Origin: Delphinapterus leucas | Taxonomy: Eukaryota > Chordata > Mammalia > Artiodactyla > Monodontidae | Assembly: GCF_002288925.2 (NCBI RefSeq) | Contig: NW_022098031.1 | Location: 11,596,309-11,660,308, forward strand | Reading direction: 5' to 3' | Length of the DNA: 64,000 nt | Shown: piece after piece, positions 37,406 through 50,148 of the stretch | Position numbering within the stretch: position 1 is the stretch's first letter | How the letters are laid out: each line of letters begins with the position of its first letter | Translations under genes and position numbers: made by a program | Notes under the pieces: generated by a model | Databases searched by the model: none | Told to the model about the DNA's origin: nothing | Seen by the model: only the letters and a program-made list of their open reading frames with translations

Positions 37406-37476
37406 TTCTCTTAAAAAAAAAAAGATCCTTCCAGTCTCAACTAACCACCCTTGGACTATGGATTTCTTTTTTCTTT

Positions 37477-37677
37477 TTCTTTTTTAAAATAGATCTTTAT
37501 TGGAGTATAATTGCTTCACAGTACTGTGAAAGTTTCTGTTGCACAACAAAGCGAATCAGCCATATGCATACAAATGAGCCTCCCTCCTACCCTCCCTATC
37601 CCACCCCTCTAGGTCATTGCAAAGCACCTAGTCGATCTCCCTGTGCTGTGGTGCTGCTTCCCACCAGCCAACTATTT
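37477..37677 (-). mobile_element. L1 3' end, reverse, short
   Basis: The reverse complement of the L1 3' terminus ('atctttattggagtataatt') is followed by about 150 bases of 3'UTR and then stops near the start of the next L1. Confidence 0.88.
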
Positions 37678-37689
37678 TACTTTATTTCA

Positions 37690-40600
37690 TTTTATTTATT
37701 TTTTAAACATCTTTATTGGAGTATAATTAATTTACAATGGTGTGTTAGTTTCTGCTTTATAACAAAGTAAATCAGCTATACATATACATATATCCCCATA
37801 TCTCCTCCCTCTTGCGTCTCCCTCCCACCCTCCCTATCCCACCTCTCTATGTGGTCACAAAGCACCGAGCTGATCTCCCTGTGCTATGCGGCTGCTTCCC
37901 ACCACCTATCTATTTTACATTTGGTATATAAGTCCATGCCACTCTCTCACTTCGTCCCAGCTTATCCTTACCCCTCCCCATATCCTCAAGTCCATTCTCT
38001 ATGTCCATGTTTTTATTCCTCTCCTGCCCCTAGGTTCTCCAGAACCATTATTTTTTAAGATTCCTTTTATATGTGTTAGCATACAGTATTTATTTTTCTC
38101 TTTCTGACTTACTTGACTCTGTATGACAGTCTCTAGGTCAATCCACCTCACTACAAACAACTCAATTACGTTTCTTTTTATGGCTGAGTAATATTCCATT
38201 GTATATATGTGCCACATCTTATCTGTCCATGGACACTTAGGTTGCTTCCATTGTAAACAGAGCTGCAATGAACATTGTGGTACATGACTCTTTTTGAATT
38301 ATGGTTTTCTCAGGGTATATGCACAGTAGTGGGATTGCTGGGTTGTATGGTAGTTCTATTTGTAGTTTTCTAAGGAACCTCCATACTGTTCTCCAAAGTG
38401 GCTGTATCAATTTACATTCCCACCAAGAGTGCAAGAGGGTTCCCTTTTCTCCATACCCTCTCCAGCATTTATTGTTTGTAGGTTTTTTGATAATGGCCAT
38501 TCTGACTGGTGTGAGGTGATACCTCATTGCAGTTTGCATTTCTCTAATGATTAGTGATCGTGAGCATCCTTTCATGTGTTTCTATATCGTCTTTGAAGAA
38601 ATGTCTAGTTAGGTCTTCTGCCCATTTTTGGATTGGGTTGTTTGGTTTTTTGATATTGAGCTGCATGAGCTGCTTGTATATTTTGGAGATGAATCCTTTG
38701 TCAGTTGCTTTGTTTGCAACTATCTTCTCCCATTCTGAGGGTTGTTTTTTTGTCTTGTTTATGGTTTCCTTTGCTTAAAAGCAAAAGCTTTTAAGTTTCA
38801 TTATGTCCCATTTATTTTTTTTTTATTTCCATTTCTCTAGGAGATGTGTCAAAAAAGATCTTGCTGTGATTTATGTCATAGTGTGTTCTGCCTATGTTTT
38901 CCTCTAAGGGTTTTATAGTGTCTGGCCTTATATTTAGGTCTTTAATCCATCTTGAGTTTATTTTTGTGTATGGATTAGGGAGTGTTCTAATTTCATTCTT
39001 TTACATGTAGCTGTCCAGTTTCCCCAGAACCACTTATTGAAGAGGCTGTCTTTTCTCCATTGTATATTCTTGCCTCCTTTATCAAAAATAAGGTGACCAT
39101 ATGTGTGTGGGCTTATCTCTGGGCTGTCTATCCTGGTCCATTGATCTATATTTCTGTTTTTGTGCCAGTACCATACTGTCTTGATTACTGTAGCTTTGTG
39201 GTATCGTTTGAAGTCAGGGAGCTTGATTTCTCCAACTTCGTTTTTCTTTCTCAAGACTGCTTTGGCTATTTGGGGTCTTTTGTGTTTACATACGAAATGT
39301 AAAATTTTTTGTTCTAATTCTGTGAAGAATGCCATTGGTAGTTTGATAGGGATTTCATTGAATCTGTAGATTGCTTTGGGTAGTATAATTTTCACAATAT
39401 TGATTCTTCCAATCCAAGAACATGGCATATTTCTCCATCTGTTTATGTCATCTTTGATTTCTTTCATCAGTGTTTTATAGTTTTCTGAGTACAAGTCTTT
39501 CACCTCCTTAGGCAGGTTTATTCCTAGATATTTTATTCTTTTTGTTGCAATGGTAAATGGGAGTGTTTCCTTAATTTCTTTTTCAGATTTTTCATCATCA
39601 GTGTATAGGAATGCCAGAGATTTCTGTGCATTAATTTTGTATCCTGCAACCTTACCAAATTCATTGATTAGTTCTAGTAGTTTTCTGGTGGCATCTTTAG
39701 AATTTTCTATGTATAATATCATGTCATCAGCGAACAGTGACAATTTTTCTTCTTCTTTTCCAATTTGTATTCCTTTTATTTCTTTTTCTTCTCTGACTGC
39801 CATGGCTAGGACTTCCAAAACTATGTTGAGTATGAGTGGCGAGAGTGGACATCCTTGTGTTGTTCCTGATCTTAGTGGAAATGCTTGCAGTTTTCACCAT
39901 TGTGTATGATGCTTGCTGCAGGTCTGTCATATATGACCTTTATGATGTTGAGCTAGATTCCCTCTATGTCCATTTTCTGGAGAATTTTTACCAAAAATTG
40001 GTGTTGAATTTTGTCAAAAGCTTTATCTGCATCTATTGAGATGATCGTCTGGTTTTTATTCCTTAATTTGTTAATGTGGTGTATCACATTGATTGATTTG
40101 CATATATTGAAGAATCCTTGCATCCGTGGGATAAATCCCACTTGATCATGTTGTATGATCCTCTTAATGTGCTGTTGGATTCTGTTTGCTAGTATTTTGT
40201 TGAGGATTTTTGCATCTATGTTCATCAGTGATAGTGGCCTGTAGTTTTCTTTTTTGTGACATCTTCATCTGGTTTCGGTATCAAGGTGGTGGTGGATTTG
40301 TAGAGTGAATTTGGGAGTGTTTCTCCCCCCTGCAATTTTTTGGAAGAGTTTGAGGAGGATTGGTGTTAGCTCTTCTCTAAATGTTTGATAGAATTCGCCT
40401 GTGAAGTCATCTGGTCCCAGACTTTTCTTTGTTGGAAGATTTTTAATTACCGTTTCAATTTCATTACTTGTGATAGGTGTTTATATTTTCTAATTCTTCC
40501 TGGTTCAGTCTTGGAAAATTGCACCTTTCCAAGAATTTGTCCATTTCTTTGTGGTTATCCGTTGTATTGGCATATAGTTGTTTGTAGTAATCTCTTATAA

Positions 40601-40862
40601 TCCTTTGTATTTCTGCAGTGTCAGTTGTGCTTTCTCCTTTTTCATTTCAATTTTATTGATTTGCACCCTCTCCCTTTTTTTCTTGAGTCTGGCTAAGGGT
40701 TTATCAATTTTGTTTATCTTCTCAAAGAACCAGCTTTTAGTTTTATTGATCTTTTCTATTGTTTTCTTTGTTTCTATTTCATTTATTTCTACTCTGTTCT
40801 TTATGATTTCTTTCCTTCTACTGACTGGGTTTTCTTTGCTCTTCTTTCTCTTGTTGTTTTAA
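37690..40862 (-). mobile_element. L1 LINE, reverse, 5'-truncated, broken ORF2
   Basis: The T-rich end at 37690-37720 is the 3' tail. The element runs to about 40862, inside ORF2 between the endonuclease and reverse-transcriptase domains, close to where the L1 at 18035 begins. ORF1, the 5'UTR and the endonuclease are missing. Confidence 0.92.
38237..40225 (-). pseudogene. L1 ORF2 reverse-transcriptase remnant (reverse)
   Basis: Open segments at 39953-40225, 38958-39818 and 38237-38575 cover, in order, the start of the reverse transcriptase, the palm with the FADD signature (39723-39734) and the C-terminal region. Frame changes and stops separate them. The longest segment (286 codons) shows this copy is not very old. 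Confidence 0.9.
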
Positions 40863-41154
40863 GTGTAGGGATTTAAACGTAGGGATTTCTGAATGGTGCA
40901 CTTCAGATCTTATTTAACAACCTCTAGAAAATACAGACATATTTCTAATAAATTACAGGCAATATAAGAGAGTGGTTGAGGGAGTGAAGAGTGGAGCTGT
41001 ACAATCAACAACTTTCAAAGCTCTGGCTTACAGATTTGGGAAATTGTATTCTATTATCCACCTAAGTCTGTCTTTTCAGGGCCAAGTTCACCACTCTTCT
41101 CTCTCATCTGCCTTCACCCCCATATCATTCCTGTAAAGCAATATTGGTGAGAGT

Positions 41155-41370
41155 AGGAGCAGGACCTCTGAAGTCAGGCTGCATGGGTTTGAAGCCTGGC
41201 TCTGCCATGTCACGGTCGTGGTCTTTTTCCACAACTTCATTTCCTCACTCAAAAAATGAGAATGAGAATGATAATATACCTATGCCATTAGCTTATTCTG
41301 TGGATGTGAAGTAACTAAACTTGGCACTGTGCTTTACACCTAGCAAGTACCCAGTGGATATTTAAAGAAA
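41155..41370 (-). repeat. MIR SINE, reverse
   Basis: 'gaagtcaggctgcatgggtt', 'ggctctgccatgtcac' and 'cacaacttcatttcctcact' follow the MIR reverse complement. Confidence 0.8.
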
Positions 41371-41384
41371 AACAAATGCATGCC

Positions 41385-41600
41385 TACAATGATGGGATTG
41401 TCTTAGGCAGAAGTATATGAGATAAAAACCACAGTTCCTGATCTCAAGAAGCTCAAAACCCAGTGGGAGAGACAGACAAGGAAATGATAACAATGTGGTT
41501 AATCAGTGATCAGTACCGCGGAAAATGTATGCAAAATGTAGAACCTGGAGTGAACTGCCAGCCTAAGTCCACCAGAAATTTCCAGTAACTAAGAGGAAAA
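41385..41600 (-). repeat. L2-like relic, reverse
   Basis: 'cctgatctcaagaagctcaa' followed by 'gggagagacagacaagg' resembles the L2 3' end reversed. Confidence 0.5.
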
Positions 41601-42854
41601 TAAGATACCTTATCATTCATGGTGCTACACTGAGTATATTTCAGCATAGAAAATATTTTAAAACAACTGATGTATTGGAAAAAAATGTTTCATTTGAAAT
41701 GTTCCACATTAAAAATTTGTCTCTGTTGGACGCTGAAAACATTTTCCAGGGCCCTTTTCCAGTTAGAAATGAGACTAATGTAAACAGTCCAACAATTAAC
41801 TACATGCAGTTGGCCTTTCTGAACTAAAACACAGTTATTGAGCCCAAATCTTTTAACTACAAAACACTTTGCCAGCCACAAAAACAAGGCTGAATCATAC
41901 CAGAAAACATATGGATTTCAGAAAAGACAGAAAGTTTCACCTTTTTTGGATTCCTTTGCTTAATCGTTATTTTAATAGGTCATCTACCTCTTCACAGCTA
42001 AGCTCAATGTTGCCGTTTTCCTTGCCAACCACAAATACAAAGTGAGATTTCAATGTGTGAATATGAACCATTTCACAAGAAAAGACAAAATGGCCAATTT
42101 AACAAATCCTAGACAAGGGGTAGAGTTTGTTTTTAAATAGAAATGGCAGATTGAGGATTATTAACCTGCTGATCTGCAGGTGCTTTAAGTGTCTGTGACT
42201 ATTCAAGCCCACAACAGTTTTGACACAACTTCTTATATTTTTTGTCATGGCAAGATAAATTCTATATATCCTTCATATTTGTGGAACAGGATGGACTGCA
42301 CCAAATATTCAGGGTACAAGTATTAGAAAATTTTTCTTACACAACTTTCTTATTCAAAGTGTGGAAAATCAAAAGCAGTAACCGAAAGTTAATCAAGTAC
42401 TCACCTGTTTTTCCCTAAGTATTAATTAGGATTCATTTTGTTTCACATAATACATGGATAGGTTTAAAACTTGAAGAAAGAAGACTAATTTTGAAGGCAT
42501 AAGGGATGTGTATTTTGGGATCTTACAAGATTCTTCATAATGTAATAATTCAAATCTGTATACTCTTTTTAAATAAGATCTTTAAGAGCATTACCAGAAT
42601 ACTAATGAGTTCAATTAAAAAATTCTTTTATAAATGGTTGGGAGTGGAGGTGGGATTTATATGTGGAATGAAGGAAAGTGAAGAAATGCCAAGATAAAGA
42701 GCTTAATAGAAATTATGATTAAAACCCAATCCCTTTTCATTTGAAAATGTTGTAGAATCTGGAAGTATTACTGTGCTCATGAAGGTGAGGAAAAAAGTTA
42801 ATTCTAGTTCAAATCATTTAATAACAGAAAACGTAATCGATTTTCATTTTTAAA
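41601..42854. other. Intergenic sequence, nothing recognised
   Basis: The sequence is AT-rich, with no repeat or gene that I can name. Confidence 0.5.
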
Positions 42855-43290
42855 AACTTAATTAGGTACGTTAATATGGTCCATTAATATCCAGATTTTT
42901 ATACTTGCCTGTTCACCAGAGCGTCAAGCTGAGTCCATTTTCTCTCATCCGTGATTTCATTTTCATAGAGATTCACAAATGGAGAATAAATTATAACTCT
43001 CTTCTTTTGCAGAGTTAGATCTTACACGTTTCTCCCATTTATTTTACCTGGGAAAGTAGTTTGAGAGAGGGATTAAGAGAACATTGCCAGAAAGATCAAA
43101 TATAGAAATGAGGTTGTAATTTTCAGTCCCATTTAGTTTTATATTCAACAGCATGTTCACAATTTGGGAAGGAAATTCTTCATCAATTCCTTTGAAAAGT
43201 GACACACAAACCATGATTCCTTTCTGAATCACCATCCATTTGGTCTCAAGTCTCCCCAAGAGCATCTCCTTACAAGCAATATGCACCCAC
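42855..43290 (-). pseudogene. DTD2: Processed pseudogene of D-tyrosyl/D-aminoacyl-tRNA deacylase 2 (DTD2-like)
   Basis: Minus-strand translation from 43286 gives 'QKGIMVCVSLFKG', 'VNMLLNIKLNGTEN' and 'SIFDLSGNVLLIP'. These line up in order with the DTD2 family as I remember it. After the stop near 43044 the similarity continues through frame changes ('GRNV', 'YSPFVNLYENE', 'NRQV') to an 'LDINGPY' C-terminal motif near 42872-42892. The parent enzyme removes amino acids wrongly attached to tRNA. The match runs almost the whole family length (about 168 residues) without introns, with several stops and shifts, so this looks like an old retrocopy. No poly-A tail or target duplication remains visible. 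The call rests on remembered family sequence. Confidence 0.72.
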
Positions 43291-43950
43291 TACTAGAGGC
43301 ATGCATGGTTGTCAATCAAACTTGTCCACTGCAGGGATACACACGTTTATTTTATGTTCTAAATTAAATTTTAAAATAAGCTTGAGCTTATTTCCATGCC
43401 AGTTAAGCAAGAAGTTTACTCTCTTACTCTTGAGGCTACACCTTTCCTTTCAACATCTAAGAACCCCAAAGGCATACACAGCCTAATGGAGGGAGGGATT
43501 CAGTCTGATTTCCATATCCAAGCAGAGCTCAGACATTTACTGCCATAATTCTCACCAGCACATGGTGTCACGAAGGAAAAGTTGTTCCATAAAATCTAAA
43601 GGCCAAGGGGGAATATTTCTGGCCCAGGTCCCTGTGGGTGGATGGGAATGGGGAGTCATGAGTTTGAGGAGACTTGTTCTACCATGTTGGATCTTTGAAT
43701 GAGGCTAAGTTTGTTCCTCAGGCCAAGCTTAGGCAAGGAGTCTCCTCACTTGAGTTCCCCAGGTTCACAGTTTAATTTTAAACTAGCCTCCAAGGCACCA
43801 GCTGCCATAGTAGTGCTACGTGTCAGAAGAGGCCTAAAAGCCCACCATTTAAGGACACCCAACCAGCATCCCTTTTATCTTCGTAGGGATTTGAATATCA
43901 AGTGTGAGCCGGGGAAGCTTCTCATTTTCAGACCCTCATCCACAATAGGC

Positions 43951-44240
43951 TTTTTTTTTTTTTAAGTGTTTTAACTTTTTAGTTTATTACAGGCCTTTCT
44001 ATTTTTAATCATTACATATGTTTTCAACATTTCCCTGTTCTGCTCCATTGTATTCCATTTATTGCCTCTTAGGGTCCCAGGCACCCCTGCCAGTAAAGGC
44101 CTCCTTGCCTTTTCCTGACATTGGGCCTTGACTGCTCCCAGAGGGTCCACATTCTCCACCCTCTTTTGGGGGATGAAGCCATGTTCCTGCTGGTGACTTA
44201 CTTTATCAAGGGTGACCCAGGAGCAAACAACAACAACAAA
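43951..44240 (-). pseudogene. Possible retrocopy of unknown parent
   Basis: On the minus strand an AATAAA-type signal (43983-43988) lies about 20 bases before a run of A (T-run at 43951-43964), the layout of a retrotransposed mRNA. The frame upstream (43971-44294) reads through for about 107 codons, but I do not recognise it. It could equally be 3'UTR-derived or chance. Confidence 0.3.
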
Positions 44241-44372
44241 AACAACAAACAAAAAATACAAGCACAAGTTAAATTTGGGGGATGAGGGGGACATCCCACT
44301 TCATTAAGGTTCAATGATATATGATCATTCCTTCTTAGCAATAGTGTATACGTCTGCCATCCCTGTGCTAGA

Positions 44373-44742
44373 TGTATTAGCCTGCAGAGGCTGCAAAATA
44401 CCATAGACTGGGTGTGTTAAATGACAGAAATTAATTTTCTCACTGTCTGGAGCCTGGAAGTCCAAGATCAAGGTGCCAGCATGGTTTGGGTTCTGGTGAG
44501 AGCTCTCCTTCCTGTTTATAGATGGCCACCTTCCAGCTGTGTCCTCATGTGGCAGAAAGAGGTAGAAAGAGCTCCGGTATCTCTTGTTATAGGGGCACTA
44601 ATCCCATCAGGCCAGTCTCCACCCTCATGGCCTCATCTAACCCTAGTTACCTCCCAAAGGCCCCATCTCCAAATACCATCACATGGGAGTTAGAGCTTCA
44701 ACATAAAAGTTAGGGCACAACATAAACATTCAGTCTTTAACA
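44373..44742 (-). mobile_element. MLT1-type LTR, reverse
   Basis: Read in reverse it starts TGTTAAAGACTG and ends in ..GGCTAATACA. It contains 'ggaagtccaagatcaaggtg' and 'cccaaaggccccatctcc', diagnostic of MLT1 antisense. The flanks CTAGA (44368-44372) and GTAGA (44743-44747) differ at one base, fitting a 5-bp duplication. Confidence 0.85.
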
Positions 44743-46255
44743 GTAGATAAGGCTATTGTCAATTTTTTCTTGGCTAACATTTAAAAGATGCCCCTTGTTT
44801 AAGATTTATTTTATTACTGTAATGCATCATTTCAACCATAGTGAAACTATGACCAACATAGTGACCAACAACAAAAGTTGTTTTATGTGAGATCATTAAT
44901 ATTTTGAAAACTTAAATAGAAATGAATGCATATTTTTATCCAAATCAACTTCAGCTTTCATTTTTTTCCAACTTATTGCTTTTTGTTGTAGTACATGGCT
45001 TTTAGAGAAAGATCAGAAAAATCCCAACATGGAAAAAGATATAAATACGTATACATACATATACTGTTTATCTGAATGTGGTTAGATATATAATATGCAG
45101 AAAAATATTTTAAAATTCTGAGCTTTTCAACCATTTCTATAACTAAATACATCTGAACACTTTTATATCTAAGAATTCTGAGGTTTCTTTCCTCATGACT
45201 AAAGGCACCTACAGCCTCATTTACGTGTAATTTCTATTTTACACGCTTTATCGGGGATAGTAACATGACCCTTTCTAATACAAAAAAGATTCATAACTGA
45301 TTACAACAGAAAATATTAACATTAAACTAGTACTGCTATCAAATCACTATATACAAAGGTTGTTAGGAGATGACTAGGAGCAACATAATTCAACTTTTAT
45401 CTTATCTGTATTTATGCAGTTTCTTAACAACTGAAATAATAATGGTATCACATTATGCAATGAAACTTTTAGATCATTTAGAATAAAAAATGTTTCCCTC
45501 GGCTCTCTTTCTAAAAACATATACAGCCATCAGAATTCATTCTTGTGTATACATTGGAAAGAAAAATTAGCATGATACCAAATGTCAAATATCTCAATAA
45601 CTTTAGAATCCAGAAACAAAGTTTGAAGGAAGAAGATTGCTATTTTTTTTTTTTTTTGAGGTAGGTACCCTTCTAGGAGCTTTTATAAGCCATTATGCCA
45701 TTTAGTCTTGTAGCCTCTCTGTAAGTGAGGAAATGTCTCAATTTTGCCATTAAAACAGGTATTACCCAGGGTGAAGGGCCAGGAGAACTGAATTGCCAAC
45801 CTATGTTATGTACCCTTTAGTGTGCCCAGGTGTGCCATTAGTTTTATATTAAAAGAAGAAAAGGTCCATGTAGCTTTTTCTCAGGCGGGCTGGAGATATT
45901 TTTCTCTACTGGAGCATTTCATTTGCTCCAAAAGTGTTTAAGTTATCATTTGTTAAACAAATATTATGGCTTAATCCTAATGTAGGAGAAGTGGCCCTAA
46001 GTAGTGGAAGGAGCTTACCGTGGGTCACCCCAGATGTGGCAAGGTCTCTGGTCATGGAACCAGGACTTGGAGAAACTTTGTAAGACTTTAAATCCTTTGA
46101 AACTTTCTTACATTCCATGTTCTGTGTGACTTTCTCAGGGACAGCAAGGGAGAGGGAGCTGAGGAGACTATATTTCTATATCCAGACCTGGGGAAAGAGG
46201 AACACCAAGGGTAGCTCATGGGGCAACAGCTACTGCAAGAGAGAAAGGAGAGAAG
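44743..46255. other. Intergenic sequence with a T-run and a short MIR-like patch
   Basis: A MIR-like patch lies at about 45655-45750 after a T-run (45642-45657). Nothing else is recognised. Confidence 0.4.
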
Positions 46256-46259
46256 CAAT

Positions 46260-46470
46260 GCCATTGTATGAATTCCTGCTGCACGCCAGGCTCTACGCTG
46301 GGCACTTTGTGTACATTATCCCATGTAAAGAGTACAACACATCTATGAGGTCTGTGTACTATTAGTCTCATTACAGATGAAAAAAATTGACACCAAAGGT
46401 CACATACCCAGCACAACTGGAGTTTGAACTTGAATCTGTCTGATTGTGAAGCCCGAACTCCTTTCTCTCT
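46260..46470 (+). repeat. MIR SINE
   Basis: 'cgccaggctctacgctgggc', 'ctcattacagatgaaaaaaa' and 'gtttgaacttgaatctgtct' follow the MIR consensus. Confidence 0.8.
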
Positions 46471-47369
46471 ACCATACGTACAAACGTACCATATTGCTTC
46501 TACTACATCTCAGAGACTTTTTATTAGCATAAAGCCACTAAATTTATATTACAGATTGTGTTTATAGCATTTTTATATATCCATCAGGTTCTCCTGCTTT
46601 ACAAGACAGTGTACCAACTTGAATTTAAACTTGACTAAGCCATTTTCATAAATCAAATGCTGCTTGAAGTTTTGAAAATGTCCATACAACTGGCTAGAGA
46701 AACCATAGATTCATGATTCCCCACTAGATACTTATACTTTTGTGACTGTCATTGAAAATTATATACAGAATTGATAAGTTGGGGTTTGGTTGTACCTTCC
46801 CTAATTCAAAGGGTTTCCCTTCTACCTGATGTCAAGTTTTACATGTCATGACCATAAATTAGATACTGTCACTGGTCTTAATGTCAAGTTTCAGAGGTAA
46901 CCTTAACACGCTGCTATGTTTTGTGGGAAAATATAAATACTGAGTCATGTTTCTCATCCTGGAACCTTGGGTACTTCTCAACATTTCTAGGCTATGGGAC
47001 TGCTCACTAGTGGTGATGTTACCTTGCCTTAAGATGGTGCATGGCTCAGTCATTCTGCGTCTGAGATTCTCCACTCAGCATTCTCTGCTAGCCTGGCACT
47101 GCCTTCAGCTCTTCCTTCCAGCAGGAAACCTCACACGTCATTTTAATGTACACAGGCAACAGCCTTTTTCTTGCCTTTGAATGCAAGTCATAGCTCTCAT
47201 CCTGGTGTCTGTGTTTCCTGTTGGGTACTGGTTGGGAGAAAATGGTCATGAATTCTTATTTAATTCTTTCTTATTCTCTGCAAGATTGTCACTCTACAAC
47301 AAAGCATCATGGCAAAAAAGCTAAGTAACGAGAGAAGAAGTCATCCCATTCTGCCTGTGACTACAGAGG

Positions 47370-47625
47370 CAACACAGTACCGTGGACAGAACACTGTTCG
47401 TCAGCCCTACCCCGTCGCACTCCACAGGGAGCTGGAGGCCACACCTGAGTCTTTTGTTACCAACCAGCTGTGACTGTTATTGGGCAAGTCATTGAATCCT
47501 GGTGGCTCAATTTTTCAGCTACATGAAGCAGTAAGAGTACCTCCTCTGTTTTCCTTAATTTTTTATAAGATTAAAATGAGATGGTGTATGAAAGTGCTCT
47601 GTAAAATACAAAGCACTCGACAAAA
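47370..47625 (-). repeat. MIR SINE, reverse
   Basis: 'ctgtgactgttattgggcaa' followed by 'gtcattgaatcctggtggct' and 'gtgctctgtaaaatacaaag' match MIR reversed. Confidence 0.65.
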
Positions 47626-47717
47626 CTCCAAGCTGCTGTGATGTTACTGATCCCAACCTTCAACAGCCTGTATTGTCTCTCTTACTCACTTGGCACCTCA
47701 TCAGATACTGCTATGAT

Positions 47718-47830
47718 TAGGGTGACCAACTATCCCAGTTTGCCAGGAAGTTTCTCCATTTTTCACAAGAGAAAGCCCTGCATCCTGGAGACCCTTCAGT
47801 CCCCAACAAATCAGGTTTCTTGTTGCCCTA
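47718..47830. repeat. Short palindromic DNA-transposon-like element
   Basis: The left end TTAGGGTGACCAACTATCCC and the right end GTTGCCCTA form degenerate inverted termini about 113 bases apart. A similar half-element in reverse may lie at 53505-53570 ('ctgggcaaataaggatga', then 'gttggttacc'). Confidence 0.5.
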
Positions 47831-49054
47831 GCGATAATGAAGTTACTTGATAAGAAGGACGCTGGCCGGTGCTAACATCTCCTTTCACCATCCCCACCTC
47901 AGAAAAGATGCCAACAAGGTGTTTCCATAAATCTGGGCTCTATTCACCTGAAAGCAAAGAGGTTTTCTGAGAAAGGGGTAAGCTGGGTGGTCACTGATGG
48001 GAAGGGGATAGAAAAGTCATTGTAACTGATACTTAGTAATATATTAATAAGGAAACTGAAATTAATCAGGATACCATCCTTAAAACCAGAACGGACTCAC
48101 TTTTCTTTGCCCATAGGCAGGTCCTGGTGTTCTATTTTGGTGACAGATTGGGAATCTCTGAGCCAGAACTGACTCCCAGGCAGCTCTGCTCACCCCACCC
48201 CCTCCTATCTCTTCCCACTCGCATCCAGGGAGCTGACTAGTGTTTCATGCACTTTCGCAATCATTGGAAAGTTTTTGTCCTGTTGAGATGATGTAGGATG
48301 GTCTGTTTTTTTTTTTTTAACCAGAGCCAATAAAGCAATTGCCTCAACTTGAACTTTAGGCTCCCAACACGCCTTTGGCTGTTCAACTCAACTCCTCAAT
48401 TCTGACCCCTACACTCCCATCCGGCTCAGGAGCATGGAAAGAGGTGGTGTGGCCTGACTCCTGCTGCTGCTGTGGTGACCTGTATTGATGTAGATACTGC
48501 CCAATGAAAAGCCTGTTGTTTTCTTTTGGCTCAGGAGCTCACAGGCTGTGGGTGTCTCTCTAGCATGATCGTGGACACTTAATACAAAACCAAAAGGACA
48601 GATTCAGTCCTATTACTCTGGCTCTAGTACAGCAGCTTGTGGAAAGAGAAGACATAAAATGATACCAACATAGTAGCAGTAGAATAAACACTTCTCTTTG
48701 AGTTTCACAGAAGAAATAAAACTTTGGGTGATCAGAGGAGAATTCAGTAGTTCCAAAGCTATTAATGGCTGTCGGAAAAACAATCCAAGAACTGGCCAAA
48801 CGAGCTGGACTGCTTTCCTATGAATCATCAGAATAACCTCAGGCCTCTGACAGGCTGGCACCCATGTGCCCAGGTCCATCTCACCTGTGGGAAACAGGCT
48901 CTTAAAATGGAGAGTTGCCACCATCACCAGCTGCCGGCTTCTTGGTCTTCCCCAGCGCTGGACACAAGAATCACTGGACCTGTCTTTATGCTTATGCTTT
49001 TTAATGTTTTTATCCCTTTACAAATTTAATGATGTCTTTTACAGTATATTTTTT
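47831..49054. other. Intergenic sequence, nothing recognised
   Basis: No supported gene or named repeat. Minus-strand frames at 48560-48927 have no recognisable domain. Confidence 0.45.
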
Positions 49055-49068
49055 GAAATGCTGATAAT

Positions 49069-49276
49069 TTTTTTTTTTTTTTTTGCGGTACGTGGGCCTC
49101 TCACTGTTGTGGCCTCTCCCGTTGCAGAGCACAGGCTCCGGACGCGCAGGCTCAGTGGCCATGGCTCACGGGCCCAGCCACTCCGCGGCATGTGGGATCT
49201 TCATGGACCGGGGCACGAACCCGCGTCCTCTGCATCGGCAGGCAGACTCTCAACCACTGCGCCACCAGGGAAGTCC
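49069..49276 (-). mobile_element. Cetacean CHR-type SINE, reverse
   Basis: This is the same family as 15091-15305, in reverse. The T-run at the left is its A-tail and the head 'cgccaccagggaagtcc' is at the right. The target duplication GAAATGCTGATAAT is perfect (49055-49068 and 49277-49290). Confidence 0.96.
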
Positions 49277-49879
49277 GAAATGCTGATAATCTTAATAATG
49301 AAATGGATCTTAAGACTTGAGGGAGTTGGAAGGGGGAATAGGAACTAAGTTGTGGATGTTTTTGATGATTTCTAGCTCTTCCACTGAAGAGGGATCAGAG
49401 GTGTGCTGACTAATGTCTAACAGGCACTCTGAGGAGAAAAAAAAAATTTTTTTTTTAAATCTGATTTATAGTGTTTGCTAATTTCCATGATGTAAATACT
49501 CCCACCATGACCACTTTCTCTGGCTCCAACACACCACTGGGAGGGACTTTAGTTTTCCTTTGCCAAGGTCAGTCTTTCCTGGTGCATGTCCTGAAACTAT
49601 ATTTATTAAGAATTAAAATTTATCCAAGTGATTTAAGTTACCATACTCTATTAAAAATGTTCCTTACCTTTCTTAACTTCCCCTTAGCAACTTGGCATGC
49701 TATTCATACTCTCAATACCCTGCAATGCTCATTTTTTATTTGAAGTCTGTTTCTTGTTCTTATCTAGCTCTTATTCCCTTTCTCTATGCTGAGAACTAAT
49801 TTGTAGCCAGATTTTTTTCTGTTTTTATTTTTTACCTCTGCTGTTTTTTAGATTATCTAAAACTTATCATGTCACCCAG

Positions 49880-50148
49880 CAATTCCTTTCCCCCCTCAAT
49901 ACTTAGAACCTCAATTGGTTCCCCATGACTTTTACGATAAAGTTCAAACTCCAGGGTCTTTATGGTACAGCTTTATACCCCAGCCTCTGTCTCTAGCTTA
50001 AGGTCCTTCCAGGGCCCCCTCATGAAACTTGTACTCTGACTGCTCCAAAATCCTGCAGCAACTTGAATACACTGAGCTGGTTCATGTCTCCAGGCCTTCC
50101 GACCTGTGGCTTCCTCTGAGAATTCCTCCTACCTAACCCCTTCATTTT
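49880..50148 (+). repeat. L2 LINE, forward, upstream part
   Basis: 'tttacgataaagttcaaact' and the following 200 bases match the L2 3' region. It is split by the SINE at 50149. Confidence 0.75.

Noticed and set aside
43044..43286. 80-codon open frame that could be taken as a small DTD2-related gene
   Set aside because: Homology continues beyond the stop in other frames with further stops, so the gene is decayed.
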